DNA of 64,000 bases from Undibacterium sp. YM2 (GTDB lineage Bacteria; Pseudomonadota; Gammaproteobacteria; Burkholderiales; Burkholderiaceae_D). The stretch lies in NCBI RefSeq assembly GCF_009937975.1, contig NZ_AP018441.1, positions 3,596,001 to 3,660,000 of the forward strand, given 5' to 3'. This document shows, piece by piece, positions 27,269 to 37,323 of the stretch (positions are counted from its first letter, which is position 1; each line of letters begins with the position of its first letter). The notes under the pieces are model-generated. The model was not told the origin of the DNA. It saw only the letters and a list, made by a program, of their open reading frames with translations, and ran no database searches. Both the position numbers and the translations under genes were made by a program.

Positions 27269-29104
27269 ATGACCACTTCCCCCTCAACATCCCCCTCCAC
27301 AGCACAAGCCGCCACTGAAATTTCCCAGCGCAGCAGTTTACAAACGCTGAAAGGTTTATTGCCTTTCCTTACGCCCTACAAGATGCAATTTGTATTGGCA
27401 GGTATTGCCTTGCTGGTGGCAGCCGGTGCCACATTGGCAATACCTTACGCTTTTCGCCAGATGATAGACCTGGGTTTTGGTGGCGGCGACCACAGTATCA
27501 AGCATGTAGACCTGACCTTCATCGCTCTGTTTGGTGTGGCCTGTGTGCTGGGCATAGCCACCGCGGCGCGATTTTATATGGTGTCCTGGCTAGGTGAAAG
27601 AGTGACGGCAGATATACGCAATGCCGTGTATTCGCATGTGGTCACGCAGAGCCCTGAATTTTTTGAAACCACGCAAACAGGTGAAGTGCTGTCACGCCTG
27701 ACTACCGATACCACCCTGATACAAACCGTAGTGGGCACCAGCATCTCCATGGCTTTGCGTAATTTCCTGCTTTTCCTTGGCGGCCTGGTGATGCTGTTTA
27801 TTACCAGCCCTAAACTGTCATCCATCATCATCGTCATGCTGGCGGTAGTGGTCTTGCCTATCATTTTATTTGGCCGTCGTGTGCGCACGCTTTCGCGTGA
27901 TTCGCAAGACAGGATTGCTGATGCCTCAGCAATCGCTGGTGAAATCCTGAACGCCATGCCAACTGTGCAGGCATTCACCCATGAGCAGATGGAAGCCCAG
28001 CGCTTCTCTGGTTCGGTCGAAGGCGCATTCAAAACTGCCATGCGCCGCATACGCGCCCGTTCACTGCTGACAGTCATGGCCATTCTGCTGATCTTTGGCG
28101 CTATCGTCTTTGTATTGTGGCTGGGTGCCCATGCCGTCATGCAAGGCCGCATGAGTGGTGGTGAGCTGGGTCAGTTTATTTTGTATGCATCCATCGTAGC
28201 GGGTGCTGTTGGTGCTTTGTCTGAAGTCATGGGCGATGCCCAGCGTGCAGCAGGTGCAACCGAGCGCCTGCTGGAATTGATCGAGGTCAAATCACCAATA
28301 CAAAATCCAGTAAAAGCACTGAGCTTGCCTACCCGTGCCGAGCATGACCCCAGAGGCGCGTCACTGTCATTGCAGGGCCTTGAGTTTCATTACCCTTCAC
28401 GCCCCAACACGGCAGCCTTGTTGAATCTGAACCTGGATATACAGCCTGGAGAAACTGTCGCCATTGTTGGTTCTTCCGGTGCGGGCAAGACTACCTTGTT
28501 CCAGATGCTCTTACGTTTTTATGATCCGCAGCAGGGCAGGATCACACTCGACGGTATCAATATCCGCGAACTGAATTTACATGAACTGCGTGGCGCGATA
28601 GGCGTGGTGCCGCAGGATACCGTCATCTTCTCAGCCAATGCCATGGAAAACATACGCTATGGCCGCGCCGATGCCAGTGATGCAGAAGTGATAGCGGCAG
28701 CGAAAATGGCAGCCGCGCATGAATTCATAGAAAGACTGCCGGAAGGCTATCAATCCTTTCTCGGTGAGCGTGGCGTGCGACTGTCTGGCGGACAAAAACA
28801 AAGGATAGCCATTGCCCGCGCTCTGCTGAAAAACCCGCCACTGCTGTTGCTGGATGAAGCCACCAGCGCCCTCGATGCAGAATCAGAACGCCTGGTGCAA
28901 GGCGCACTGGAAGTAGCGATGCAGGGCCGCACTACCCTGATCATTGCGCACAGGTTGGCCACCGTACAGCGCGCCAACCGTATCATCGTCATGGAACATG
29001 GCCGCATTGTGGAAACCGGCACTCACTCCTCGTTGGTAGAGCAAGGTGGGGTTTATGCAAAACTGGCGGCATTGCAGTTTGATTTACACAGGAATGAAGA
29101 ATAG
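27269..29104 (+). CDS. ABC exporter half-transporter (MsbA-like, membrane and ATPase domains fused)
   Basis: A 611-aa fused transporter: six membrane helices (about 40-325) and a C-terminal ATPase. Walker A is GSSGAGKTT, the signature is LSGGQKQR and Walker B is LLLLDEATSALD, all intact. Such homodimers export lipids, peptides or drugs. It is in the MsbA/multidrug class by overall pattern. A different gene may be the essential lipid A flippase, since no lpxK or kdsB is adjacent. It is followed by a VOC protein gene 62 nt later on the same strand, possibly co-transcribed. Confidence 0.92.
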   Translation: MTTSPSTSPSTAQAATEISQRSSLQTLKGLLPFLTPYKMQFVLAGIALLVAAGATLAIPYAFRQMIDLGFGGGDHSIKHVDLTFIALFGVACVLGIATAARFYMVSWLGERVTADIRNAVYSHVVTQSPEFFETTQTGEVLSRLTTDTTLIQTVVGTSISMALRNFLLFLGGLVMLFITSPKLSSIIIVMLAVVVLPIILFGRRVRTLSRDSQDRIADASAIAGEILNAMPTVQAFTHEQMEAQRFSGSVEGAFKTAMRRIRARSLLTVMAILLIFGAIVFVLWLGAHAVMQGRMSGGELGQFILYASIVAGAVGALSEVMGDAQRAAGATERLLELIEVKSPIQNPVKALSLPTRAEHDPRGASLSLQGLEFHYPSRPNTAALLNLNLDIQPGETVAIVGSSGAGKTTLFQMLLRFYDPQQGRITLDGINIRELNLHELRGAIGVVPQDTVIFSANAMENIRYGRADASDAEVIAAAKMAAAHEFIERLPEGYQSFLGERGVRLSGGQKQRIAIARALLKNPPLLLLDEATSALDAESERLVQGALEVAMQGRTTLIIAHRLATVQRANRIIVMEHGRIVETGTHSSLVEQGGVYAKLAALQFDLHRNEE

Positions 29105-29166
29105 ATCTTGGCACAAAATAATGTGGCAAAATAACCAACTCATCAATAACATATCCAAAGGAGACC

Positions 29167-29544
29167 ATGATGATAGGCTACATTACCCTGGGCACCAATG
29201 ATGTCAAGCGTGCCGCCGCTTTTTACGATGCGCTGCTGGCAGAAATAGGTGCCAAACGCACTATGGAATCAGAAGGTTTCGTCGCCTGGGGAGTCAGCCC
29301 CAAACATCCCGCACTGGGCATAATCACGCCATTTAATGGCGAACCAGCGACAGTGGGTAATGGCAGTATGGCGGCCCTCGTCGTCAAAACCAAAGAACAG
29401 GTGCAAGCCCTATATAACAAGGCCATTGAACTGGGTGGCAAAGATGAGGGTGGACCAGGCCCAAGAGGTGACAGCGGTTTTTACGCTGCTTATTTCCGCG
29501 ACCTGGATGGCAATAAATTGAATGCATTTTGCATGGGTGGCTAA
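29167..29544 (+). CDS. VOC family (glyoxalase/bleomycin-resistance-like) protein
   Basis: A 125-aa single VOC domain protein (MIGYITLGTNDVKRAAAFYDALLAEIGAKR; FYAAYFRDLDGNKLNAFC). Members bind a metal and act as lyases, dioxygenases or resistance proteins; this subtype is usually of unknown substrate. A ribosome site (AAAGGAG) precedes the ATG. It may be co-transcribed with the ABC exporter upstream and is convergent with the TetR gene. Confidence 0.9.
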   Translation: MMIGYITLGTNDVKRAAAFYDALLAEIGAKRTMESEGFVAWGVSPKHPALGIITPFNGEPATVGNGSMAALVVKTKEQVQALYNKAIELGGKDEGGPGPRGDSGFYAAYFRDLDGNKLNAFCMGG

Positions 29545-29596
29545 AGCCTCAGCTGGCTCTTGCTATTCCCCTTGAATTGCAAGAGTCAGGCGGGCT

Positions 29597-30172
29597 TCAA
29601 TCCTTTTCAGCCTCCAGCGTAGCAGCGACAGCGCCCAGGATGCGCCGGGAAAAATTTTCATCTTCCGCCACACGCGCCAGCACGACTGCTCCTACCATAC
29701 TGGCCAAAGCCAGCATGGCCCTGTCTTCTCTTTTCTCTCTCGTTTCGCCAGGTAGCAAATCTGCCAGCACGACCATCAAGTCATGCGCGCCTTTGTCGGC
29801 AGCTTTGCGCACTGTCTCATTTTGCCTGGCCATGTCTGACCCCAGAGCTGCGAGGGCACAGCCCCTGCCCGGCTTGTCCCTGTGCGCAGGAGACAGATAA
29901 TCATTAGCGATGCGTGACAGCGCGGTATCCGGGGATTCTGTCTGCCACTTCTTCCAACGCTCTGCAGAGCGGCCCAGACTCAGTGCGCAGGTTTGCGCAA
30001 TCAGGTCTTCTTTGGAAGAAAAGTTTCCATAAAAGCCACCATGGGTCAGGCCCGCGCCCTTCATCAGATCAACCACGCTGACACCATCATAGCCGCGCTC
30101 ACGGAATAGCTGCGAAGCCACATCCAAAATGCGTTGCCGATTTTCATTTGCCTGCTCTCTGCTGACTTTCAT
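29597..30172 (-). CDS. TetR/AcrR-family regulator, divergent from an MFS transporter
   Basis: A 191-aa TetR-type repressor. The HTH lies in the first 60 residues (GVSVVDLMKGAGLTHGGFYGNFSSKEDLI). Start 30172 (MKVSREQANENRQR) has GGAG 7 nt upstream; a longer frame to 30247 reads through the operator region. It is divergent from the MFS gene with 113 nt between, the usual layout for a local repressor. The HTH is close to that of the second TetR protein at 37384-37980, and both control regions share a 14-bp motif. Confidence 0.93.
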   Translation of the reverse strand: MKVSREQANENRQRILDVASQLFRERGYDGVSVVDLMKGAGLTHGGFYGNFSSKEDLIAQTCALSLGRSAERWKKWQTESPDTALSRIANDYLSPAHRDKPGRGCALAALGSDMARQNETVRKAADKGAHDLMVVLADLLPGETREKREDRAMLALASMVGAVVLARVAEDENFSRRILGAVAATLEAEKD

Positions 30173-30197
30173 GGCACTACTCCATCGATAAATTCTC

Positions 30198-30247
30198 TTG
30201 ACATTATAGATTACAAACGTAATATATACAATCATGATGATCATCAT
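30198..30247 (+). promoter_or_regulatory. MFS promoter and TetR operator candidates
   Basis: A TTGACA -35 box at 30198-30203 precedes an AT-rich -10 region (AATATATACA, 30221-30230). Overlapping it is an inverted repeat ATTAC-N4-GTAAT at 30210-30223. Just downstream is a perfect 14-bp palindrome ATGATGATCATCAT at 30234-30247. Either repeat could be the repressor site. Confidence 0.55.
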
Positions 30248-30285
30248 TTAAAATCAAATCTGCCCTTTCATTCACGGAAAACGAT

Positions 30286-31506
30286 ATGGATACCAGGAAC
30301 AATCTATTACACAAATACCCTGCCATCTGGCTGGTCCTGCTAGGCACTGCTGGCACGTTTGCCCTGACCATGGGGGCACGGCAAAGCATGGGCTTGTTTC
30401 TTAGCCCGATGAATACTGCCACTGGCCTGGGCGTAGGCAATATCAGCCTGGCTTTCGCCTTTGGGCAATTGTGGTGGGGTCTGACGCAGCCATTTGCGGG
30501 CGCCTTTGCTGACAAGATGGGTGCTGGCCGTGTCTTGTGCGTAGGTATCATTCTGGTGGCCGTGGGCACTTTCATCACGCCGCTGATGACAACAACGGCT
30601 GGCCTGATCTTTGCCATAGGCATGCTCGCAGCAGGTGGCGCTGGCATGGCCGGGCCAGCGGTACTGATGGCAACTGCCACCCGCATGATCCCTGCAGAAA
30701 AGCGTGGTATTGCTACTGGCATCGTCAATGCTGGTGGCTCTTTTGGCCAGTTTTTGATGGCACCAATCGCCATCACGCTCATGGGTTGGTATGGCTGGAA
30801 TAATGCGATGCAGATCATGGGCATTCTGGTTTTGCTGGCCCTGCCCGCTGCCTATCTGTTGCGCGGCAAACCTGTACAAGCTGCCAGTACCGGACAGGCA
30901 CCTGTCAGCACATCCAAAGCCATCTCCATCGCCCTGAAAAACCCCAGTTACCTGATGCTGGCGGCAGGTTTTTTTGTGTGCGGCTTCCACGTGGCTTTTC
31001 TGGCCACCCATTTGCCGGGTGTGATCAGCCTGTGTGGCTTGCCTGCAGAGTTTGGTGGCTGGGCGCTGGCCATGCTTGGTCTGTTCAACATCATAGGCAG
31101 CATTTCCATGGGCTGGGCAGTTGGCAAGTGGCGCATGAAGTCCCTGCTATCATTGCTGTATGCGACACGTGCCATTGCGATCATCCTGTTTTTGCTGGCA
31201 CCAAAAAACGGTACTGTCGTATTGATATTTGCCGCTGTTATGGGGCTGACGTTCTTATCGACGGTACCACCGACCGCCGGCCTGGTAGCGAAGTTGTTCG
31301 GGCCAGCCAATATGGCCAGCCTGTTTGGCATCGTCATGCTGACACATCAACTCGGTGGATTCCTGGGTGTCTGGCTGGGTGGCAAGGTGCTGGAGGCAAA
31401 TGGGAATTTCAATTTGCTCTGGTATATCGATATCACCCTGGCAGTCGCTGCTGCCCTGGTGCACTTGCCTATACACGAAAAACAATTGCAACTGCAGGCG
31501 GCCTGA
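30286..31506 (+). CDS. MFS transporter
   Basis: A 406-aa major facilitator superfamily carrier with 12 predicted membrane helices. The loop between helices 2 and 3 reads GAFADKMGAGRVL, the MFS signature. The overall pattern (GARQSMGLFLSPMN) resembles the monocarboxylate/oxalate-formate-type group, though substrate is undetermined. It is divergent from a TetR regulator and probably controlled by it. The next gene is convergent, 30 nt away. Confidence 0.93.
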   Translation: MDTRNNLLHKYPAIWLVLLGTAGTFALTMGARQSMGLFLSPMNTATGLGVGNISLAFAFGQLWWGLTQPFAGAFADKMGAGRVLCVGIILVAVGTFITPLMTTTAGLIFAIGMLAAGGAGMAGPAVLMATATRMIPAEKRGIATGIVNAGGSFGQFLMAPIAITLMGWYGWNNAMQIMGILVLLALPAAYLLRGKPVQAASTGQAPVSTSKAISIALKNPSYLMLAAGFFVCGFHVAFLATHLPGVISLCGLPAEFGGWALAMLGLFNIIGSISMGWAVGKWRMKSLLSLLYATRAIAIILFLLAPKNGTVVLIFAAVMGLTFLSTVPPTAGLVAKLFGPANMASLFGIVMLTHQLGGFLGVWLGGKVLEANGNFNLLWYIDITLAVAAALVHLPIHEKQLQLQAA

Positions 31507-31536
31507 ACCGCACTGCAGCCCTCATGAAAGCAAGGT

Positions 31537-33201
31537 TTATTTAGTGGCTGAATAAATCTGCTTGCCAGCCACCCAGGTTTGCAAGACCTTGATCTTGTAA
31601 ATATCGGCGGCGGGCATATTCAGCATATCCTGGTCGATGAGAATAAAGTCTGCCCACTTGCCAGCTTCCAGTGTGCCAAGCGTACTTTCCTGATGCGCTG
31701 CATAGGCGGCATCAATAGTGAAGCAGCGCAAGGCTTCCTGCACCGTCATGGCTTGATTGGCATACCAGCCTTGCGCAGGCTTGCCCGCCATGTCCTGACG
31801 GGTGACGGCTGCATGCACACCCCAGAATGGATTGGGCGATTCTATCGGGAAGTCCGAACCACAGGCGATGCGTGAGCCCTGCTGCAAGAAACTGCGCCAC
31901 GCATAAGCACCCTTGATGCGCTCAGCCCCTACTCTGTCCTCGGCCATATTCATGTCTGATGTCGCATGAGTAGGCTGCATGGAGGGCAAGATACCCAGTT
32001 GTTTGAAGCGTGGAATATCCTCCAGCGCCACGACCTGGGCATGCTCTATACGGTGACGCAAGTTGGCAGATGCTGATGCTGGCAAGCGGGCAAAGCCGTC
32101 CAGTATCTGGCGATTACCTGCATCACCAATCGCATGCACATTCACCTGATAGCCCTTGCTGGCGGCTTTTTCTATCATCGCGTACATCTCATCGGCAGTC
32201 TTGAACAGCAGACCATGTGTATGCGGCGCATCTGAATATGGTGCCATCAAGGCCGCGCCACGGCTGCCGAGTGCGCCATCAGCAAACAGCTTTACCGCAC
32301 GCAGAGAGTAAAAGTCATGCCCATAAGTGAGCAAAGGACCTTGCTGCGAAACTTTGTCGAAAAAACCATCGGTACCACGCACCATGCCATAGATGCGCGT
32401 CGTCAATTTGCCCTGATCTGCATATTCTCGGAATAATTTGTCAGCAGGTTCTGAAACACCGGCATCATGCACGCTGGTGACGCCGACCTTGGCCAGCTCC
32501 AGCAAGGCCAGGTCCAGGGCTGCCCTTTGCTCGGCACTCGACGCAGGCGGTACCACCTTATCAACCAGGCGCATGGCCGCATCGACGAGGATGCCGGTAG
32601 GCTTGCCCTGGGCATCTTTTTCTATCTTGCCACCGGCAGGGTCAGGGGTATTTTCTGTAATACCGGCCAGTTGCAAGGCCTTGCTATTGGCCCAACCGGC
32701 ATGGCCATCTACCCGCGACAACCAGACCGGGCGTTCTTTGACAACCGCATCTATCTCTTGCGCAGTGGGAAAGCGGCCCAGCTTCCAGTTTGCCTGATTC
32801 CACTCGCCACCCATGATCCACTGATTCAAAGGAAAGCGGCTTGCATAATCAGCAATAGCCTTTTGCGCTTCTGCCAGATTGGCAGTAGCGCGCAAACTGA
32901 GTTGCATCTGACTTGCACCGAGGCTCAATACATGACCATGTGCATCTATCATGCCTGGCAACAGGGTTTTACTGCCGCCATTGATATGCCTGGCCTTGGG
33001 TAATCTGGTGACCAGCTCTTTAGCCTTACCGATTCCAATTACTTTGCCCGCATCATCAAAAGCCAGCGACTCAAAGTGCAGCAGCTTCCCCTCCTGATTC
33101 AGGGTGTAGCCACGGACATTATCGATAATTGTGTCGGCCGCTGCCAGACCTGTGCTCATGATGGCAATTGCCAATATCAAGGGTTTCAATGTGCTTTGCA
33201 T
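31537..33201 (-). CDS. Exported YtcJ-like amidohydrolase
   Basis: A 554-aa metal-dependent amidohydrolase of the YtcJ type. A signal peptide (MQSTLKPLILAIAIMSTGLAAAD) argues for start 33201 rather than the longer frame at 33255. Metal-binding motifs are DAHGHVLSLG, NVHAIGDAGN and RIEHAQ. The C-terminus has CGSDFPIESPNPFWGVHAAVTRQ, typical of this group. Substrates of the family are mostly unknown amides or carbamates. It stands alone between convergent and divergent neighbours. Confidence 0.93.
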   Translation of the reverse strand: MQSTLKPLILAIAIMSTGLAAADTIIDNVRGYTLNQEGKLLHFESLAFDDAGKVIGIGKAKELVTRLPKARHINGGSKTLLPGMIDAHGHVLSLGASQMQLSLRATANLAEAQKAIADYASRFPLNQWIMGGEWNQANWKLGRFPTAQEIDAVVKERPVWLSRVDGHAGWANSKALQLAGITENTPDPAGGKIEKDAQGKPTGILVDAAMRLVDKVVPPASSAEQRAALDLALLELAKVGVTSVHDAGVSEPADKLFREYADQGKLTTRIYGMVRGTDGFFDKVSQQGPLLTYGHDFYSLRAVKLFADGALGSRGAALMAPYSDAPHTHGLLFKTADEMYAMIEKAASKGYQVNVHAIGDAGNRQILDGFARLPASASANLRHRIEHAQVVALEDIPRFKQLGILPSMQPTHATSDMNMAEDRVGAERIKGAYAWRSFLQQGSRIACGSDFPIESPNPFWGVHAAVTRQDMAGKPAQGWYANQAMTVQEALRCFTIDAAYAAHQESTLGTLEAGKWADFILIDQDMLNMPAADIYKIKVLQTWVAGKQIYSATK

Positions 33202-33568
33202 AGACCACGTCCAGATTGAATAGATACGCCGATGAGGATGTGTATTGTATTTCAATATTCTTTGGCAACAAGTGTTTTAAAGCTGCCCCTATATTTCCTT
33301 GTCATATAAATTAAAACCGGGAATCAGCGCCAGAAAAATTACAACAAAAGATGAAATTAGGGATATTTAATTGCACGTAAAGCGATATTGGTCGGAATTT
33401 ACAGATTTTCCACTCAGGAAAAAGTGAAATCTGAAGGCATCCCCATGTAACAGATGTAAAACTTGTCATTCAACTGACATTTTTCTTGACGCTGCAAACT
33501 GCACTTGCGTACACTCACACGATTCTGCAATCCACGTCGACTATGGTCGATTAGACAATTCATTGCCT
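33202..33568. promoter_or_regulatory. Divergent intergenic region with mltD-like promoter
   Basis: About 370 nt without a gene. A candidate sigma-70 promoter for the plus-strand gene is TTGACG at 33486-33491, an 18-nt spacer, and TACACT at 33510-33515. Nothing else is recognised. Confidence 0.5.
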
Positions 33569-35125
33569 ATGAAACGATTCCGACTACACTCTCCAAGCAT
33601 ATTGACCGCCGCCTTGCTAACTGGCCTGGCCCCTCAATTATGTCTTGCAGACGCTCCGCCCCCAGTTTTCTCCCTGGTGTCAGCACCAGAAACGACCAAC
33701 TCAGTACAACAAACCACGGCCAATCCAGCCATTCCGCAGGAATTGCCTTCCGATGCGGTCATTCGTGTCGATGACAAGGCAGCGGATTTATGGGAGCGTG
33801 TACGCGCGGGTTACGCCATCCCCGACCTGGAAAACCAGTTGGTCGCCAACCAGCTAGCCTGGTATGGCACACGCACTGAATATATCTTGCGCACAGTGCA
33901 ACGCGGCTCCCGCTATCTCTATCATGTGGTGGAAGAGCTGGAAAAGCGCGGCATGCCCACGGAACTGGCCCTGCTGCCTTTCATAGAATCTGCCTTTAAT
34001 CCTCAAGCCATTTCCACTGCCAAAGCAACCGGCATGTGGCAGTTCATGGCAGCGACAGGCCGCGACTTCAACCTCAAGCAAACCATGTTCAAGGATGACA
34101 GGCGCGGCGTCATCGACTCTACCGATGCCGCCCTGAATTACCTGGAAAAACTGTATGGCATGTTTGGCGACTGGCAACTGGCGCTGGCAGCCTATAACTG
34201 GGGCGAAGGCTCGGTGCAACGCGCCATCAAGAAACAACAGGCACTAGGCTTGCCGATAGACTTCCAGAGCCTGTCGGTGCACATGCCAAATGAGACCAAA
34301 AACTACCTGCCAAAACTGCAGGCAGTTAAAAATATCATAGGTCATCCGGAGCAATTCAATCTGGCGCTGCCCAAGCTGGATAATCAGCCCTACTTTGTCT
34401 CTGTTGAAAAAACCCGTGATATCGACGTGCGCGTAGCCGCGCAACTGGCAGAACTGCCACTGGATGAGTTCACAGCACTGAACCCGCAATTCAGCCGCCC
34501 TGTCATTACTGGTGGTTCAGGCACAAAAATTTTGCTGCCCACGGATAATGCTGCCCTGTTCAAACAAAACCTGAACAAATGGCAAGGTCCTTTATCCAGC
34601 TGGTCTGCCCACACCGTACAAAAAACCGAGCGTGTAGAGGCGCTGGCAAGCAAACTCGGGCTCAAGCCCGAGGTGGTGCGCGAAGTGAATTTCATTCCGG
34701 CAAAAATGATGGTCAAGGCGGGCTCCACCTTGCTGGTACCAAAGTCAGCCAAGGCACCAGACAATGATATCTCGCTGGAAATTGCTGAAAAAGCGCAACT
34801 GGTCATAGAAAAAACTTCTACCCGCCAGGTCAGTTACAAGGTCAGCAAGCACGATAATCTGGCTGCGATAGCCAAACGCTTCCGAGTCAGCGTCGCAGAA
34901 CTGAAGACCTGGAATCACCTGAAACGCGAAAATGTGGCCCACGGCCAGACCCTGCATATACAGACTCCTATCGTCACCCAGGTCAACCAGACGAATATGC
35001 TGGCAGCCGCAGGCAGCCGCCGCGCTGCGCCAGCACCTAAAGTCACCCATCACACAGCAGCCCCTGCACGGCATGGCAAGACTCTGCTTGCCAACCTGAA
35101 GCTGGGCAAGAAAAAGCATAGTTAA
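33569..35125 (+). CDS. MltD-like membrane-bound lytic transglycosylase with LysM domains
   Basis: A 518-aa exported murein hydrolase. Signal peptide to about CLADA (residue 30). The SLT lysozyme-like domain spans about 95-240, with catalytic Glu in LPFIESAFNPQAIS and the LAAYNWGEGSVQRAI motif. Two LysM-type repeats follow (HTVQKTERVEALASKLG; YKVSKHDNLAAIAKRF). It cleaves glycan strands to 1,6-anhydro products during wall remodelling. There is no clear lipobox, so it may be periplasmic rather than a lipoprotein as in E. coli MltD. ATG 33569 is chosen over TTG 33563. Confidence 0.93.
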   Translation: MKRFRLHSPSILTAALLTGLAPQLCLADAPPPVFSLVSAPETTNSVQQTTANPAIPQELPSDAVIRVDDKAADLWERVRAGYAIPDLENQLVANQLAWYGTRTEYILRTVQRGSRYLYHVVEELEKRGMPTELALLPFIESAFNPQAISTAKATGMWQFMAATGRDFNLKQTMFKDDRRGVIDSTDAALNYLEKLYGMFGDWQLALAAYNWGEGSVQRAIKKQQALGLPIDFQSLSVHMPNETKNYLPKLQAVKNIIGHPEQFNLALPKLDNQPYFVSVEKTRDIDVRVAAQLAELPLDEFTALNPQFSRPVITGGSGTKILLPTDNAALFKQNLNKWQGPLSSWSAHTVQKTERVEALASKLGLKPEVVREVNFIPAKMMVKAGSTLLVPKSAKAPDNDISLEIAEKAQLVIEKTSTRQVSYKVSKHDNLAAIAKRFRVSVAELKTWNHLKRENVAHGQTLHIQTPIVTQVNQTNMLAAAGSRRAAPAPKVTHHTAAPARHGKTLLANLKLGKKKHS

Positions 35126-35190
35126 TCAGGTCGCCCGGACAGGGTCGCCCAGATCGGGTGAGCAGTTCAAGCTGATTGCCCCAACGTAAA

Positions 35191-35228
35191 ATGAACAGCC
35201 CTCACATGTGAATGTGAGGGCTGTTCAT
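35191..35228. terminator. Strong hairpin between convergent genes
   Basis: A perfect 16-bp stem (ATGAACAGCCCTCACA / TGTGAGGGCTGTTCAT) with a 6-nt loop lies between the transglycosylase and the oxidoreductase genes. The T-tract is poor, so it may act as an mRNA 3' end stabiliser as well as a terminator. Confidence 0.65.
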
Positions 35229-35333
35229 TCATACAGACTTCCATACAGTATCGCAGGCAAGGCGATCGGACTGCCAATACCAGTAATAGCCGGGGCCATA
35301 CTTTGCACCATCTACAGTCAGGTCTTGCACAGT

Positions 35334-36338
35334 CTATAGAATCTTGATGACAACCTTGCCTTTTGCCCGCCCACTTTCGACATAAGCCATTGCTTCGTTA
35401 CTGGCTTCAAATGGAAAAACCTTGTCTATGACTGGACGTATTGCCCCGGCATCGATGAGAGTAGTAATTTCACGCAATTGCCTGCCATGTGCTCTCATGA
35501 ACAGGAAAGAGTAACTTATATCGCGCCGTCCAGATTTTCTTCGCACGCCAAAGCTCAGCAGGCGCGTGATTAATTTCACGAACCAGGGAGCACCAATTTC
35601 TTCTGCAAACGCTACATCCGGCGGCCCGGAAATTGAAATGAGTTTTCCACCAGATTTTAGTATCTGCAATGATTTTTCCAGCGTCTTTGCATCCTGACTA
35701 TTCAATACCACATCGTAATCGTGCAAGACTTTTTCGAAATCGTCCTTCCTGTAGTCGATCACGACATCTGCGCCCAGGCTCTTCACCAGATCAATATTCG
35801 CAGCGCTGGTTGTGGTGGCGACGAATGCTCCCAAGTGCTTCGCCAATTGAATCGCAAATGTCCCTACACCACCTGAACCAGCCTGAATAAACACCTTTTG
35901 CCCTGGTTTCAAATTGGCTTTTTCAACCAGCGCCTGCCAGGCCGTCAAACCTACCAGCGGGATAGACGCAGCTTCTTCCATGCTCAGTGATGCCGGTTTC
36001 ATCGCCAGCGAATCTTCCTTGATGGCGATAAATTCTGCAAAGGCGCCGATCCTGAAGTCATCTAGCCTGGCATAAACCTCATCACCCAGCTTGAACTGCC
36101 GCACTTTGGAACCCACTTTAACCACGACTCCAGCAACATCATGACCCAGGATGAGTGGCAAGCGATAAGGCAGAATGAGCTTAAATTCACCATCCCGTAT
36201 CTTCGCATCCAGCAGGTTGACGGCAGCGGCATGAACCTGCACCAGGACCTCAGCTTCTCCCAGTTCAGGGACTGGCATCTGGCCAATTCGCAGCGCACTC
36301 TTTTTTTGGTAGCAATCGACAATGACAGCTTTCATCAT
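35334..36338 (-). CDS. NAD(P)-dependent zinc-type/quinone oxidoreductase (MDR family)
   Basis: A 334-aa medium-chain dehydrogenase/reductase of the quinone oxidoreductase type. It has an N-terminal GroES-like fold (GHDVAGVVVKVGSKV) and a Rossmann domain (KVFIQAGSGGVGTFAIQLAK). Zinc-binding cysteines are absent, as is normal for the quinone reductase class. It is the last gene of a TetR-SDR-MDR set on one strand, 116 nt after the SDR gene. It may reduce reactive enones or quinones. Confidence 0.92.
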   Translation of the reverse strand: MMKAVIVDCYQKKSALRIGQMPVPELGEAEVLVQVHAAAVNLLDAKIRDGEFKLILPYRLPLILGHDVAGVVVKVGSKVRQFKLGDEVYARLDDFRIGAFAEFIAIKEDSLAMKPASLSMEEAASIPLVGLTAWQALVEKANLKPGQKVFIQAGSGGVGTFAIQLAKHLGAFVATTTSAANIDLVKSLGADVVIDYRKDDFEKVLHDYDVVLNSQDAKTLEKSLQILKSGGKLISISGPPDVAFAEEIGAPWFVKLITRLLSFGVRRKSGRRDISYSFLFMRAHGRQLREITTLIDAGAIRPVIDKVFPFEASNEAMAYVESGRAKGKVVIKIL

Positions 36339-36454
36339 GATTGTGACTCCAATTTGTTTACAATAATTCTCGGGAAAAATCTGCTTGTTAACTTTTGATG
36401 TGATCCGGCAGCTTCATGCAATCCCTGCGCAAGAAGCAAGACACAGAACCGCAA

Positions 36455-37264
36455 CTATGCTTCTAGCCTCAGGTCTTTCCGTATCCCTGCATCCATCATG
36501 CCGTCTGGCGCAAATGTGCGCAGCAAGCGCAAGCGTTTCGCCAGAGTGCCTGCGGTGTAACGCAATTTGGGATGCTGTACACCGGCAGCCCTCAACACAG
36601 TCTCCGCCACGACCCCGGGTCCCTCAGCTGTTTCCATTACTTCTTTAATTCTCTTATTCACTATAGCGCGAATTTCGCGATACTCTTCCATCTTGGTGTC
36701 GGGTTCCAGCATGTTCGCGTCGAATGCGGTCCTGGTGTATGCAGGCTCTATCACGGTGACGCGAATACCTCTGGTGCGTAGTTCATGGTCCAGGGATTCG
36801 GAATAAGCTTCGACCGCATGCTTGGTCGCAGCATATAAAGCCCCGTAAGGCATAGGCAAAAAACCCAGCACCGAACCTATGTTAATAATGCGACCTGCTC
36901 CCTGGCGTCGCATGTGCGGCACGACCGCCTGCGTTACCCGCAGCAATCCAAAAAAATTTGTATCAAAAATCGCCTGGGCCTGCGCTATCGAGATCTCTTC
37001 TGCACCGGCAGGCGCAATGCCTATCCCGGCATTATTTACAAGCAAATCTATACGCCCATTCAAACGGACCACTTCATTGACAGCTGACGTGACAGACTCA
37101 TCGCTGGTCACATCCAGTGACAGCATCTCAAAGGTCCACTGACCTTTTACTGCCCCTCGCCTGCTGGTACCGTAGACCTTGTGACCAGCTTTAGCCAGCC
37201 TCTCGGCTGTAGCTGCACCTATACCCTGCGAAGCGCCTGTCACGAGCGCTATTTTTATACTCAT
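36455..37264 (-). CDS. SDR family oxidoreductase
   Basis: A 269-aa short-chain dehydrogenase. The cofactor motif is TGASQGIGAATAERL, the NNAG motif is LLVNNAGIGIAP, and the catalytic pair YxxxK is in ALYAATKHAVEAYSE. ATG 37264 has GGAG 6 nt upstream; 37267 is equally possible. The gene follows a TetR gene by 119 nt that contain a 28-bp inverted repeat, so it is likely repressed by that protein. Substrate unknown. Confidence 0.93.
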   Translation of the reverse strand: MSIKIALVTGASQGIGAATAERLAKAGHKVYGTSRRGAVKGQWTFEMLSLDVTSDESVTSAVNEVVRLNGRIDLLVNNAGIGIAPAGAEEISIAQAQAIFDTNFFGLLRVTQAVVPHMRRQGAGRIINIGSVLGFLPMPYGALYAATKHAVEAYSESLDHELRTRGIRVTVIEPAYTRTAFDANMLEPDTKMEEYREIRAIVNKRIKEVMETAEGPGVVAETVLRAAGVQHPKLRYTAGTLAKRLRLLRTFAPDGMMDAGIRKDLRLEA

Positions 37265-37323
37265 CATATTCTCCAATCTATATGTGCCATGCATCTAAAG
37301 AATGGCAAGGCTCAAATTTCACA